Below, piece after piece: positions 24,455-34,745 of a stretch of 64,000 nucleotides of DNA. Source of the stretch: Viola odorata (taxonomy: Eukaryota > Streptophyta > Magnoliopsida > Malpighiales > Violaceae); assembly GCA_963691705.1 (NCBI GenBank), contig OY829544.1, positions 8,191,501 to 8,255,500 of the forward strand. The letters run 5' to 3'. The translations under genes and the position numbers were made by a program. The notes under the pieces were generated by a model. The model had not been told where the DNA came from. It did not search any database and saw nothing but the letters and a program-made list of their open reading frames with translations. The stretch's first letter is position 1, and each line of letters begins with the position of its first letter.

Positions 24455-25260
24455 TGATAATCCGTGGAAGGATGAGGGGCTTTTCCGTCAAATGGCATGT
24501 CCAATTGCGGTGGTTGGAGCTCCTCGAGCAACCTGCAAAACCACCGGAGGTTTGCTCCGGCGGAGAAACTCCAATGCCAAAGTCAGTCTTTGGATTTAGG
24601 ATGCAGACCAAGTCCCTGACTCGTCTTTTTCCTCTAGGGAACTTAAGCCCCTTTCATGTCTTTCCCTCTAGTCCTTATGTAGGACTAGAGTGGTTAGATC
24701 TACTGACACCCTTCCCCTTTTTGGGGATAGAGTGGTTTAAAAGTAGGAATTAATAATTGTAAAGTAGAGTTGGTACCTTGTCTAATGGCTTTATAGAGGC
24801 TGAGTGGAGGCAGATGATACTGTCCCCCACGCCAGCTTTGACCACTGACTTAATGGAAATAATGTACCGTGTACCTTTATTTGGAGCTTATGCCGTTTGT
24901 ACCAAATCGGCAAGGTGCCGTTTGTAGCGAATCGGCATGCTGCCGTTGTGCGAATCGGCATGCTGCCGTTGTGTGGAATCGGCATGCTGCCGTCTGGAGA
25001 CCATTGACCTGGTCAATGTTTGTAGATGTGTCGATCCGTTTCCTCACAGCTTTGCGGGTGGATCGGCTTCGTGCCGCTTTGAGGCGATCGGGCTAGACTT
25101 GTCCTTTGGTCACTTATTCCCGTTGACTTGGTCAATCGGTCGCGATGCCGTTTCATATGATTGAGCTGGTCAACCGGTCATGCGCCATTTTGACTGGTCA
25201 ACGGTACTTTGTGATGGTACAATGTCCGTTATGCCCTTGTGATATATTTTTGTATTATCA
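24455..25260 (-). repeat. left LTR (3' LTR in element sense)
   Basis: 806 bp. Compared by eye with the right copy, I count five substitutions and one single-base indel. It carries several copies of ATCGGCATGCTGCCGT near 24930-24990. Confidence 0.92.
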
Positions 25261-25611
25261 GAGGCCCAACAGAAAAACGAGCCCGAGTGTTTACGAAGGG
25301 CTTTCCGTTTCTTGCTTGATGCCTGTCAATCGGCACGGCAGGCTGCCGTTTGGTTTGCTTTGATGCAGTTGTAGAGTTTTTTCTCAATCCTGCAAATAAA
25401 TAATAATGAATAGCAATAAAAGTGGTTAGTGCATTTAAATGCATACCAGCTGATGTGGCATTTTCTTAGCCAAGTCGTCTGAACTGCTTGCATCTTTTGA
25501 GGATAATCGTTTTGAGGTTTAACAACCTTCTGATGTGGCCACTTTGATAATTCGGCACTAGGCTATTTTGGAGATATTGTCGTTTGATAAGGCAGAAAAT
25601 GTCGTTGGAGA

Positions 25612-25822
25612 CTTGCCGTCTGAAACGGACTTTAGAATATTGCCGTCTGAAACGGACCTTGGCATATTGCCGTTTAAAACGGACTTTGGAATATTGCCGT
25701 CTGAAACGGACCTTGGCATATTGCCGTTTAAAACGGACTTTGGAATATTGCCGTCTGAAACGGACTTTGGAATATTGCCGTCTGAAACGGACTTTGTAGT
25801 ATTGCCGTTTTGGAACGGTCTT
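25612..25822. repeat. 27-bp tandem array in retrotransposon
   Basis: About eight copies of a unit like ATTGCCGTCTGAAACGGACTT plus TTGGAAT. CCGTCTGAAACGG and CCGTTTAAAACGG in the units are short inverted repeats. The 27-bp period keeps frames open, so the plus strand could read repeats of LPSETDFGI, but this is antisense to gag and has no gene context. Confidence 0.9.
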
Positions 25823-25880
25823 TAGAACTTTGTCGTCATCTGATCAGCAGGACAAAAATGGTCTTAAGAAAATGTGATGA

Positions 25881-26060
25881 CGATATATGTCTCAATAACG
25901 ATATATGCCTCAATAGCGATATATGCCTCAATAACGATATATGCCTCAATAGCGATATATGCCTCAATAGCGATATATGCCTTGGTGGCGATATATGTAC
26001 CGTTGGCAATATATGTATCGTTGACAATATATGTATCGTTGACAATATATGTATCGTTGG
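25881..26060. repeat. 18-bp tandem array in retrotransposon
   Basis: Ten exact-length units such as CGATATATGCCTCAATAG, grading into CAATATATGTATCGTTGA in the right half. Divergence between the halves shows the array grew from at least two unit types. No stop appears in several frames because of the 18-bp period. Confidence 0.92.
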
Positions 26061-26084
26061 CGATTTGAACCAATCAGGCTGCTG

Positions 26085-26432
26085 CTTTGTAGGACTTATC
26101 AGGCTCTCGCTGATCAAGCCGTTGGCATCCCTAGGCAACGCCTTAGGTAGCCCTAGTAGCGTTTTGAACCAATCGGGCTGGAGCCGATTTGGTTGTTGGC
26201 ATTCCCAGGCAACGCCTTAGGTAGCCCTAGTAGCGTTTTGAACCAATCGGGCTGGAGCCGATTTGGTTGTTGGCATTCCCAGGCAACGCCTTAGGTAGCC
26301 CTAGTAGAAATTACATCCGCCAATTCTTGGATTTTGGTGACGTGGTTCAGCCTAAAATGACTTACGTCCACGGTTGATTTGATTTTGATAACGCGGTTCG
26401 GTCTAAAATGACTTACGTCCACGGCTGATTTG
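26085..26432. repeat. 74-bp and ~64-bp direct repeats in retrotransposon
   Basis: A 74-bp unit starting GCGTTTTGAACCAATCGGGC is present twice (26159 and 26233) with a diverged third copy before it. Next to it, a stretch containing CTAAAATGACTTACGTCCAC occurs twice, near 26351 and 26403. Confidence 0.85.
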
Positions 26433-26711
26433 TTTTTGTTTTCTCAAGATCTGCAATCATATGAGAAACAATACTTGCGAATATATATTTTTCATTGCTT
26501 GGAAATATTTGATAATTCATGTTATACATAATATTCTAGAAAATTTAACAAAGATAAAACAAATCGGACTTATCTCTGTTTTTGACGGTTTGGCCAGATG
26601 CCGTTTTGAACATTTTGCCGTTTCGCCCTCTGATCTGGACAACGGCATTAAAGAGAAATTGGCTGACCGATCTGCCTATCGGCTTCATGCCGTTTGCTTC
26701 TTTTTTGAACT

Positions 26712-27569
26712 CTAGAGATCGGGTTCCTCCCGTTTCCTCCTTCGGTAGTCCGCTTCTTCCATTCTGGAATATTTTTCTACCTCAATCCTTAAGAGATCCA
26801 AGGTTTTAGGAGTATCTGCTATTAAAGTATTTTCCAACTCCCGATATTTGCAATTCCTTCTTACAGCCTCCGCTGCAAAGGCAGGCGCCACGTCAGGAAG
26901 AACGGCTAGCTCCATGTCGAATCTTGCCACATATGCAGCCAACGATTCTCCTGATTTTCGCATCATGTCAAACAGAACGGCTGAAGATTTCTCCGTCGGA
27001 ATGCATGAGCTGAATCGGCTTCTGAATTCCTTTTCTAGTTGCTCAAAACAGTCAATAGATCCGACTGGTAGTTTTTCAAACCAGGTGTTGGCTATCCCTC
27101 TAAGGGTCATCACAAATATTTGGCACAAAGCCTCATCCTTTCTAGTAAAAAACTTAACATGTTTCTTTACTAAACTCACATGAATCGTTGGATCTGTTGT
27201 CCCATGGTAGTGATCGGACGGTAGCTTGACATGCCTACTCACTTGGTGTTTCCGGACCCGAAGAGTTAGCGGATTTCTTGGATCATCGTCCTGTTCTTCA
27301 CAATTTGGTTGCTGAACAGATCGTTTAAACAGATCTGGATCATCTCTATCACGATCTCTCCTTGTTTGGTGTGGAGTCACCGATCTCTCTCTGCTTCTCC
27401 TCCTCTTGACTCCTCCTTGAGATGTTGGAGGCGCAAAAGATGGGATTATTGGTTGTTGACGGTGGATCTGTTGGGGAATGAATTGCTGACTGTTGGACGG
27501 AAGAACTCTCTCCATGATCATTTCCATCATCATGTCCATCCTCTGATGTAACACGGCAAACTCACGCAT
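26712..27569 (-). CDS. retrotransposon gag polyprotein
   Basis: Open frame from ATG 27569 (MREFAVLHQRMDMMMEMIME), about 285 residues. An Arg-rich linker is followed by the gag core typical of plant Ty3-type elements: VKKHVKFFTRKDEALCQIF, LRGIANTWFEKLP, FEQLEKEFRSRFSS, ESLAAYVARF and a basic end YRRRKREEPDL. Gag forms the virus-like particle that packages element RNA in the cytoplasm. No CCHC zinc knuckle follows, so the protein is shorter than a full gag. A 59-codon frame from ATG 27772 (MAFDPNFQSNQPTGEA) lies upstream in another frame and ends in TAG; it may be the original gag N-terminus separated by a frameshift. No pol follows. Confidence 0.82.
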   Translation of the reverse strand: MREFAVLHQRMDMMMEMIMERVLPSNSQQFIPQQIHRQQPIIPSFAPPTSQGGVKRRRSRERSVTPHQTRRDRDRDDPDLFKRSVQQPNCEEQDDDPRNPLTLRVRKHQVSRHVKLPSDHYHGTTDPTIHVSLVKKHVKFFTRKDEALCQIFVMTLRGIANTWFEKLPVGSIDCFEQLEKEFRSRFSSCIPTEKSSAVLFDMMRKSGESLAAYVARFDMELAVLPDVAPAFAAEAVRRNCKYRELENTLIADTPKTLDLLRIEVEKYSRMEEADYRRRKREEPDL

Positions 27570-27872
27570 GATTGACAATGGGAGCTCGGACAGATCTAGC
27601 TGAGGAGTTGCAGAAAATAAGGTTTCTGAATTTCTGGAGAGTTGACCCGGACAGATCTGGTTGTGGCTTGCACGTCCACATAAGAAGATGAAGCTTGAGC
27701 AATCGGAACGACATGGCAGCCAGCAGCTTCACCGGTGGGTTGATTTGACTGGAAGTTTGGGTCGAATGCCATTTTTCTGGAAATGAAAACCCCAAGAGAG
27801 TAGAAGAAGAAGAGCTTTGAACCTCAAGGCTTGCTCACTCAAAATTCAAAAGCTCTCAATGAAAGCACCATT

Positions 27873-28679
27873 TGATAATCCGTGGAAGGATGAGGGGGCT
27901 TTTCCGTCAAATGGCATGTCCAATTGCGGTGGTTGGAGCTCCTCGAGCAACCTGCAAAACCACCGGAGGTTTGCTCCGGCGGAGAAACTCCAATGCCAAA
28001 GTCAGTCTTTGGATTTAGGATGCAGACCAAGTCCCTGACTCGTCTTTTTCCTCTAGGGAACTTAAGCCCCTTTCATGTCTTTCCCTCTAGTCCTTATGTA
28101 GGACTAGAGTGGTTAGATCTACTGACACCCTTCCCCTTTTTGGGGATAGAGTGGTTTAAAAGTAGGAATTAATAATTGTAAAGTAGAGTTGGTACCTTGT
28201 CTAATGGCTTTATAGAGGCTGAGTGGAGGCAGATGATACTGTCCCCCACGCCAGCTTTGACCACTGACTTAATGGAAATAATGTACCGTGTACCTTTATT
28301 TGGAGCTTATGCCGTTTGTACCAAATCGGCAAGGTGCCGTTTGTAGCGAATCGGCATGCTGCCGTTGTGCGAATCGGCATGCTGCCGTTGTGTGGAATCG
28401 GCATGCTGCTGTCTGGAGACCATTGACCTGGTCAATGTTTGTAGAGGTGTCGATCTGTTTCCTCACAGCTTTGCGGGTGGATCGGCTTCGTGCCGCTTTG
28501 AGGCGATCGGGCTAGACTTGTCCTTTGGTCACTTATTCCCGTTGACTTGGTCAATCGGTCGCGATGCCGTTTCATATGATTGAGCTGGTCAATCGGTCAT
28601 GCGCCGTTTTGACTGGTCAACGGTACTTTGTGATGGTACAATGTCCGTTATGCCCTTGTGATATATTTTTGTATTATCA
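27873..28679 (-). repeat. right LTR (5' LTR in element sense)
   Basis: 807 bp, about 99.4% identical to the left LTR by manual comparison. The candidate primer-binding site lies immediately inside (27854-27872 on the minus strand). Confidence 0.92.
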
Positions 28680-29788
28680 AGGACCATATAGCGTGAAGAA
28701 GATAAGACAACATGAGGGCTTTTAAGATAAATAAAAAAGACTATTTCACCATTTCCACTGATTCAAAGAATTTGATTGAAAGCTAGTGGAATAAGAAATA
28801 CTCAAACAATTATGCGTCTACATACATATATAGGAACAAAATATATTCATATTTACATATAAATCCAAAGGCTGCATAGAAACTGGAAAAACAAAACACT
28901 GTCGAGCAACAGAGAGACACTTTAAAAGTCTAAATACTTCCACTTTAAGAACTTAATTTAATTGACATTAAGAACAAATTAATTTCAAATTCCATTCAAA
29001 CCCTAATCTAATTTATACCATAACGAAATTTGTTTACCTTGTAACCTTGTTTGCTTGTGGTGACTGCTTCTGCCTGGTTTGCTTGGAGATGCCGAGATGA
29101 GATTAAGCTGGTGGGTGGTGACTGCTTCTGCTTGGTTTGCTTGTTTCAGTGTTTCTGTGGAGATGCCGAGATAAGATTAAACTGGTGGTGACTGGTGGAG
29201 AGGATTTGTGTGTGTGCCAGACCTCAAAGAGTCAGAGAAAAAGAAGAGAGGATTAAGTTGGTGCTTGTTGGTGAGTCAGAACAGAGATAGAAGAAGAGAA
29301 GAAGCGAGTAGATACGAATGCGATGAATGAGTAGAGAGTGGAGTCGGTAATGTAAAATGTAAGTAATAGGAAACCTTCGGTATGGTAGGTTCGGTAATGC
29401 TGAACCTGGCAAAACTAATACCGTATCGTACCGAAATACCAAACAGTGAATTTGTGTAAAAAAATATCGATCGAACTTGCATAATTACGGTACAATAATT
29501 CGATAATTTCAGTATGGTATTTCGATGGACAACCCTACTTGTAAGTGTTCTTTTCTGCATTATTGTTCAAACACATTATTCGAGCACTTTGTTCGACTAA
29601 GAAAATCATGACTCTTCGGTATAGTCTTATCATAAAAACAACATGCTGCTGCAAGTGCGAGCATTTCGGGTGCATCCTTTGCATGAGGCTCAAAGTCAAG
29701 AACAAGTCACCGTCACTTTTCCTTTCTACTTAAATTTTTTCTTTTTTGTTTGATGGGACAATAGTCAAGTCATGCAGGATTTGTTAGA
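28680..29788. other. intergenic with a two-copy repeat and possible hAT-like end
   Basis: GTGGTGACTGCTTCTGC followed by GGTTTGCTTG and GGAGATGCCGAGAT occurs twice at 29046-29182. The stretch 29370-29542 is rich in CGGTA/TACCG words (TACCGTATCGTACCG) and ends GGACAACCCTA, reminiscent of subterminal repeats of hAT-type elements. No second end was found. No gene is recognised. Confidence 0.4.
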
Positions 29789-29797
29789 TTTTATAAA

Positions 29798-31125
29798 GGG
29801 GAAATAGCTTAAAGCACCCCTGTACTATACGCGAAAACCAAAAACCTCTCCTATCCTTCAAAAACCCCTTTACACCTCCCCTGTACTATGTTGACCGAGC
29901 AAAGCGTGGTCTCCGTCCACTTTGACCAACGGACCGTTAGTGTTGACCGTTGACTTTAATTAAAAAATTCAGAAAAAATATAAAAATTTCAAAAAAAATC
30001 TAAAAACTTCAAAAAAAATATAAAAAATTCAGCAAAAATGTAAAAATTCCAAAAAAAAATATAAAATTCCAAAAACAAATCTAAAAACTTCAAAAAAAAT
30101 CTAAAAATTTCAAAAAAAATATAAAAATTTCATAAAAAATATTAAAAAAATGTAAAAATTCACAAAAAACATCTAATTTTTTTAAAAAAACTAAAAAATG
30201 TAAAAATTCACAAAAAAATTAATAAACCTAAAAATTCATAAAAAATGTAATAATTCCAAAAAAAAATCTAAAAATTCAAAAATAATGTAAAACATCTAGA
30301 AAAAATGTAAAAATCCATAACAATATAAAACATCCTGAAAAAATGTAAAAATCCATAAAAAATGTAAGAATTCAAAAAAAAAATGTAAAAATTCATGGAT
30401 GTTTTATTGTGGATTTTTAGATTTTTTCTGAATTTTTACATTTTTTTGTGGATTTTTTCTTTTTCTTTTATTTTTTACATTTTTTATATGGTTTTTTAAA
30501 CTTTTAGATTTTTTTTTGGAATTATTACATTTTTTATGAATTTTTACATTTTTTCTGAATTTTTAGGTTTATTAATTTTTTTGTGAATTTTTACATTTTT
30601 TAGTTTTTTTTAAAAAAAATTAGATTTTTTTTGTGAATTTTTACATTTTTTTATATATTTTTAAAAAAATTCAAATGTTTTGTGAATTTTTACATTTTTT
30701 AATATTTTTTAGATTTTTTTTGAAATTTTTAGATTTTTTTTGAAGTTTTTATATTTTTTTTTGAAGTTTTTAGATTTTTTTTCAATTTTTTATATTTTTT
30801 TTGGAATTTTTACATTTTTTCTAAATTTTCTAATTTTTTTTTATGTTTTTAGATTTTTTTTGAAATTTTTACATTTTTTCCGAATTTTCTTTATTTTTTT
30901 TGAAGTTTTTTGGAAATTTTTATATATTTTTTGGAATTTTTACATTTTTTCTGAATTTTTTAATTAAAGTCAACGGTCAACACGAACGGTCCGTTGGTCA
31001 AAGTGGACGGAGACCACGCTTTACTCGGTCAACGTAGTACAGGGGAGGTGTAAAGTGGTTTTTGAAGGATAGGGGAGGTTTTTGGTTTTCGCGTATAGGA
31101 CAGGGGTGCTTTAAGCTATTTCCCT
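29798..31125. mobile_element. foldback Mutator-like element (1.33 kb) with 9-bp target duplication
   Basis: The termini GGGGAAATAGCTTAAAGCAC and the inverse of the right end, AGGGAAATAGCTTAAAGCAC, continue as inverted repeats for about 175 bp with only some seven mismatches. The interior is a long imperfect hairpin of AAAAATTC/ATGTAAAAATTC words on the left and their complement on the right, with the turn near 30395. TTTTATAAA lies immediately outside both ends (29789-29797 and 31126-31134). A 9-bp duplication with long TIRs is the known hallmark of Mutator-like elements. There is no transposase; open frames such as 30740-30967 are AT-repeat artefacts. Confidence 0.9.
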
Positions 31126-31280
31126 TTTTATAAATTGTTATTAATAATATAGATTAGTAAATTTAAGCATTTCATTTGTCGACCACGTTTTTTCAATTTC
31201 AGTTAATTTTTTAATAAAATAAAATTCATAGTAATATTTTAGATCAATTCAAATAAAAATTTGAATCTCATCTTCACCTA

Positions 31281-31536
31281 CTCCCTCTGGCACGAATTAA
31301 ATGACTTTCTCGCATCCCAATATTCAGTAGGGAATGCATATTGAGGAGGTCGGATGACTCACTATTTGACCCCCAAAAAATCCGTACTTTTTTTCGTACG
31401 TTAATCCTTAACGTACTTCCGAGAAAAAATTAGGGGCAAAATTGTCTCAAATAGTGACTGTTCCGGCTACTTTAAGATACGTGCCGAAACAGTAAAAACA
31501 AATTCTAAAACGTCATTTAATTCGGACCGAAGGGAG
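31281..31536 (+). mobile_element. Stowaway-like MITE, complete (256 bp)
   Basis: TA-flanked, CTCCCTCTGG to GAAGGGAG. It contains CATCCCAATATTCAGTAGGG and the shared core TTTGACCCCCAAAAAATCCG. It belongs to the same subfamily as the copies at 32846 (opposite orientation) and 34087. Confidence 0.9.
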
Positions 31537-31865
31537 TATTATAAAAAAAATCAAATAAAAAAAAGCAATTTTTGGGTGGTTAGCTTGATTTCTCTCTAAA
31601 TTTAAAGTGTAATTTTCTTTTCATAAATATGACTAACATTTTTAATGAATTAAATTAAACTGATTCTGAAAAAAAAATTATATAAATTGAACAGAATCAA
31701 CAATAAAATGCTTATTAGTTTAATAAAAGATTTAAATGTTTATTGATCAATTGACAAAATTATTTGGTTCTTTTTTGGTTTTGGGGTACATGTATCCAGA
31801 AGGAGCTGGGGTGGGCCTGCTTTATCTTTCTTCTATATTCTCACTTGGGCCTTCGTCGGCCCAAG

Positions 31866-32583
31866 ATGCAACCCATAAGCTGCTGCACCAAGTCACCACC
31901 GTGTCCAGTCCCGACTCTGAAATTCTGGAAGCTCATGTACTCGCCACAGCAATTCCCTACGTTGGCGCGTGCGCGCGTGCCGTCTTCTCCATCGTCATCG
32001 GACGCCGTTCCTTCAAGCATAGAAGCTTCCCTACTCAATCTCTACCACCATCACCACAGCAATTCCCTCTCCCTCCGCGAGCAAACCGGTAAGATCCTTA
32101 GTTAGTTAATCACTTAGCCAGTCTTCGCTGGCACTGTTAATTAATTTTCAGAATATTAGGATCGTTTAATTCGATAGATGTATAATAATTGTGACAGAGA
32201 AGGCGAAGAGAGACGCCGTGAGGAAAGCGGGGGTGGTGTCGGATCTGCTGGTGGATGCAGTGAACGGCGGGGTACAAGAGTCATTTATCTATGAGAAACG
32301 GATTGAGATGGAAATTCGAGCGTTGGCTTCTACGATTACGCGGTTCATGAAGCAAACCGATCAGTGGCTCACTGTGGCTCACTGCTACTCATGCCATCAA
32401 CACCGCAATTAAGGTTTTTTTTCAACGAGATTTTCTGATTCTCTGGACCCCAAGAAACGGTGTCGTTTTCTTACCTTTTTGAAGTATCTATAGGAATTTG
32501 GAGACTTTGAGAATTGGATGAAGACGATGGAGTTCGATTGTAAAAGCATCAATGCAGCAATCAGAAACATTCACCAAGATTAA
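31866..32583 (+). pseudogene. BLOS1: BLOC-1 subunit 1 (BLOS1/GCN5L1)-like gene, frameshifted
   Basis: Three exons with good GT-AG ends: up to 32088 (ending LREQT), 32198-32413, and 32494-32583. They spell EKAKRDAV, VSDLLVDAVNGGVQESFI, EKRIEMEIRALASTI, KQTDQWLT and, in exon 3, EFGDFENWMKTMEFDC then INAAIRNIHQD before the stop. BLOS1 is a small coiled-coil subunit of the endosomal BLOC-1 complex; in Arabidopsis it acts with SNX1 in vacuolar sorting. In exon 2 the 10-mer TGGCTCACTG is duplicated in tandem around 32364-32383, which shifts the frame and ends it at 32412. Without the extra copy the exon would run TDQWLTATHAINTAIK into exon 3. Start is ATG 31866 or, more like the family, ATG 31935. 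It is either a recently broken gene or a sequencing error in an intact one. Confidence 0.82.
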
Positions 32584-32845
32584 CCGAAGGACGCTAGCTC
32601 ATTGGTTGTCGCATATCTGCTGGTGGCAAAGTTACAGTAGGTTCTGGTGATAGAGTCTCACCTCGGACCTCCTGCTATAACGGCAAAAGAACAGCCCGTA
32701 AGATTAAACACCCTATATGATTTGGTATATCTTTTGATTAGGTAACGTGAATGATGGTATTAGCGGATGAATGATCTATAAACCAAGTATTATTTGTATT
32801 GTGAGTTTATTGTAAAATTTATCCAAGTATGATGATTATTTGGTA

Positions 32846-33105
32846 CTCCCTCCAAGGCAAAACAATAGTCATTTTAGGATTTGTTTTTACTGTTCCGGCA
32901 CATATCTTAAAGCGACCGAAACAGTCACTATTTGAGACAATTTTGCCCCTAATTTTTTCTCGGAAGTACGTTAAAGATTAACGTACGTTCGAAAAAAAGT
33001 ACGGATTTTTTGGGAGTAAAATAGTGAGTCATCCGACCTCCTTGATATGCGTTTCCTACTGAATATTGGGATGCGAGGAAGTCATTTATTTTGCCCCAGA
33101 GGGAG
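32846..33105 (-). mobile_element. Stowaway-like MITE, complete (260 bp), inverted copy
   Basis: TA-flanked, CTCCCTCC to GAGGGAG. Read on the minus strand it matches the copies at 31281 and 34087 (CATCCCAATATTCAGTAGG). Together with 31281 it makes an inverted pair around the BLOS1-like locus. Confidence 0.9.
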
Positions 33106-33177
33106 TAGGTAACAATGAATTAGATGGGATAAAGCTAGGAATTGGAGTTGTTTTGACAATAATCTGTTTCTTTAATA

Positions 33178-33410
33178 CTCCCTCTGTCTTTTAAAGATAG
33201 ACGCGTGTACTGTAGACAAACGTCTCGAGGAGGCCGGATGACGCACTATTTGACCCCAAAAAAATCTGAATTTTTTCTCGGACGTATATCAATCTTTAAC
33301 GTACGTCCGAGAAAAAATTCGGAATTTTTTAGGGTCAAATAGTGTGTCATCCGGCCTCCTCGAAACACGTGTCTACAGTGCACGCGTCATCTTTTAAATG
33401 GCGGAGGGAG
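33178..33410. mobile_element. Stowaway-like MITE, complete (233 bp), near-perfect palindrome
   Basis: TA-flanked, CTCCCTCTG to CGGAGGGAG. CGAGGAGGCCGGATGACGCA on the left is mirrored by TCATCCGGCCTCCTCG on the right, so the element folds nearly end to end. It starts only about 70 bp after the previous copy. Confidence 0.92.
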
Positions 33411-34086
33411 TAGAACACTTCCGTACCTACATAACATCTTGTCTCACCTACATGTCACCCAAATTTCACCTTAATCACACATTGTATGGAGAATTATACA
33501 CTAGTCTCACACATAATAATTTATTTTTTTCTTCTAATTCTTTGATTAGTTCTTTGACTTGCCACGTTAGCAAATTGTATCACCTTTTTTTTATTTTTTT
33601 AACTCGCGTGATGTGGATATTACTAAGTGAAAAAAAACTGTAATCTTTTAATAGTAAAAATTTGGCAGCCTTATTCAATTGAGTTTATTTGGACCAAACA
33701 AAAATAAAGGGTGCAATTTAGATAATATATTTGTTTTATGTATAAATCTGTCTAATTATAGAGGACACTACACACAAAAAAATCTAATAGTAACAAAATC
33801 TTTCATTTCTACACTTATAGTTTTAAAACAAATTCCATTCAATGCTTTAACTAATTACTTCTCTATAACATAATTCAATTTTGTATTCATACAATACAAC
33901 AAATGTCAAATTTTAAACAAACATATATAAAATTTAATAATCTAAAGAATTGATGGATGATATAAACCATTTCGGGAAAATAATTATGGTTACAAGAATA
34001 GTTTGTAAAAAAATTGTTAAATAAATTATAAAATAGATAATTAATTAAAAATTAAATGAAATGATTGACTTTTTTCCTATAAAGTA
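33411..34086. other. AT-rich intergenic, nothing recognised
   Basis: Only short AT-rich open frames; no gene or repeat end is seen. Confidence 0.5.
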
Positions 34087-34345
34087 CTCCCTCTGGTTCC
34101 TAATAAATGACTTCCTCGCATCCCAATATTCAGTAGGTAACGCATATCGAGGAGGCCGAATGAGGTACTATTTGACCCCAAAAAAATCTGAAATTTTTTG
34201 TGAACGTACGTTAATCCTTAACGTACTTCCCAGAAAAAATTTGGGGCAAAATTGTCTCAAATAGTGAGTCTACCGGTCGTTTTAAGATACGTGCCGAAAC
34301 AGTAAAAGCAAATGCTAAAACGACGTTTGTTTCGCACGGAGGGAG
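34087..34345 (+). mobile_element. Stowaway-like MITE, complete (259 bp)
   Basis: TA-flanked, CTCCCTCTGG to CGGAGGGAG, same subfamily as 31281. It lies about 400 bp beyond the 3' end of the NLR locus. Confidence 0.9.
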
Positions 34346-34745
34346 TACATAATTGTTATATTGTTGACTGGGCAAGTACATGAGATTATGTTACTAAAGT
34401 CATAAATATACCTTTCTAATATTTTTTTTGTTCACTGTGTAATTTATTATAGAAAGTAGATGAATTTAAAAAAGAATAAAAAGAAACCGGAATATGTTTT
34501 ATTGCTTGTAAAGTACAATATTTTCTTTCTTTTTTCACACCAACATTAATGACTAATAACAGCAGGGAAGAGAACAACATGAATTTATATTAAGACAGCT
34601 CTGCTGTTCACAAAGAAAGAGCATTAACAAATTGAATTCCAAAGCTAAGAAGAACTCACTCATCAATTACTCCGGGATCTGTCTGTTGCAACAAAACCAC
34701 GCTACCTCATCTATTCATCATAATCACTTGGAAGTACGGACACCA

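Larger units (their letters stand above)
24455..28679 (-). mobile_element. non-autonomous gag-only LTR retrotransposon, 4.2 kb
   Basis: Two near-identical 0.8 kb LTRs (24455-25260 and 27873-28679) enclose 2.6 kb. The ends form a perfect 7-bp inverted repeat TGATAAT...ATTATCA, and the flanks AGGAT/AGGAC are a 5-bp target duplication with one mismatch. The element reads on the minus strand: just inside the right LTR is TGGTGCTTTCATTGAGAGC, a TGG-starting candidate primer-binding site, followed by gag. Between gag and the left LTR, where pol should be, there are only tandem arrays, and I see no protease, reverse transcriptase, RNase H or integrase. I cannot see a good polypurine tract next to the left LTR. 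It must have moved with proteins of a relative, probably a Ty3-type element given the gag. Confidence 0.92.

Noticed and set aside
25810..26220. Frame reading repeats of DICLNS on the plus strand
   Set aside because: It is a by-product of the 18-bp array, antisense to gag, with open frames on both strands for the same reason.
30740..30967. Phe/Leu-rich 75-codon frame
   Set aside because: It is an artefact of T-rich hairpin arm of the foldback element.
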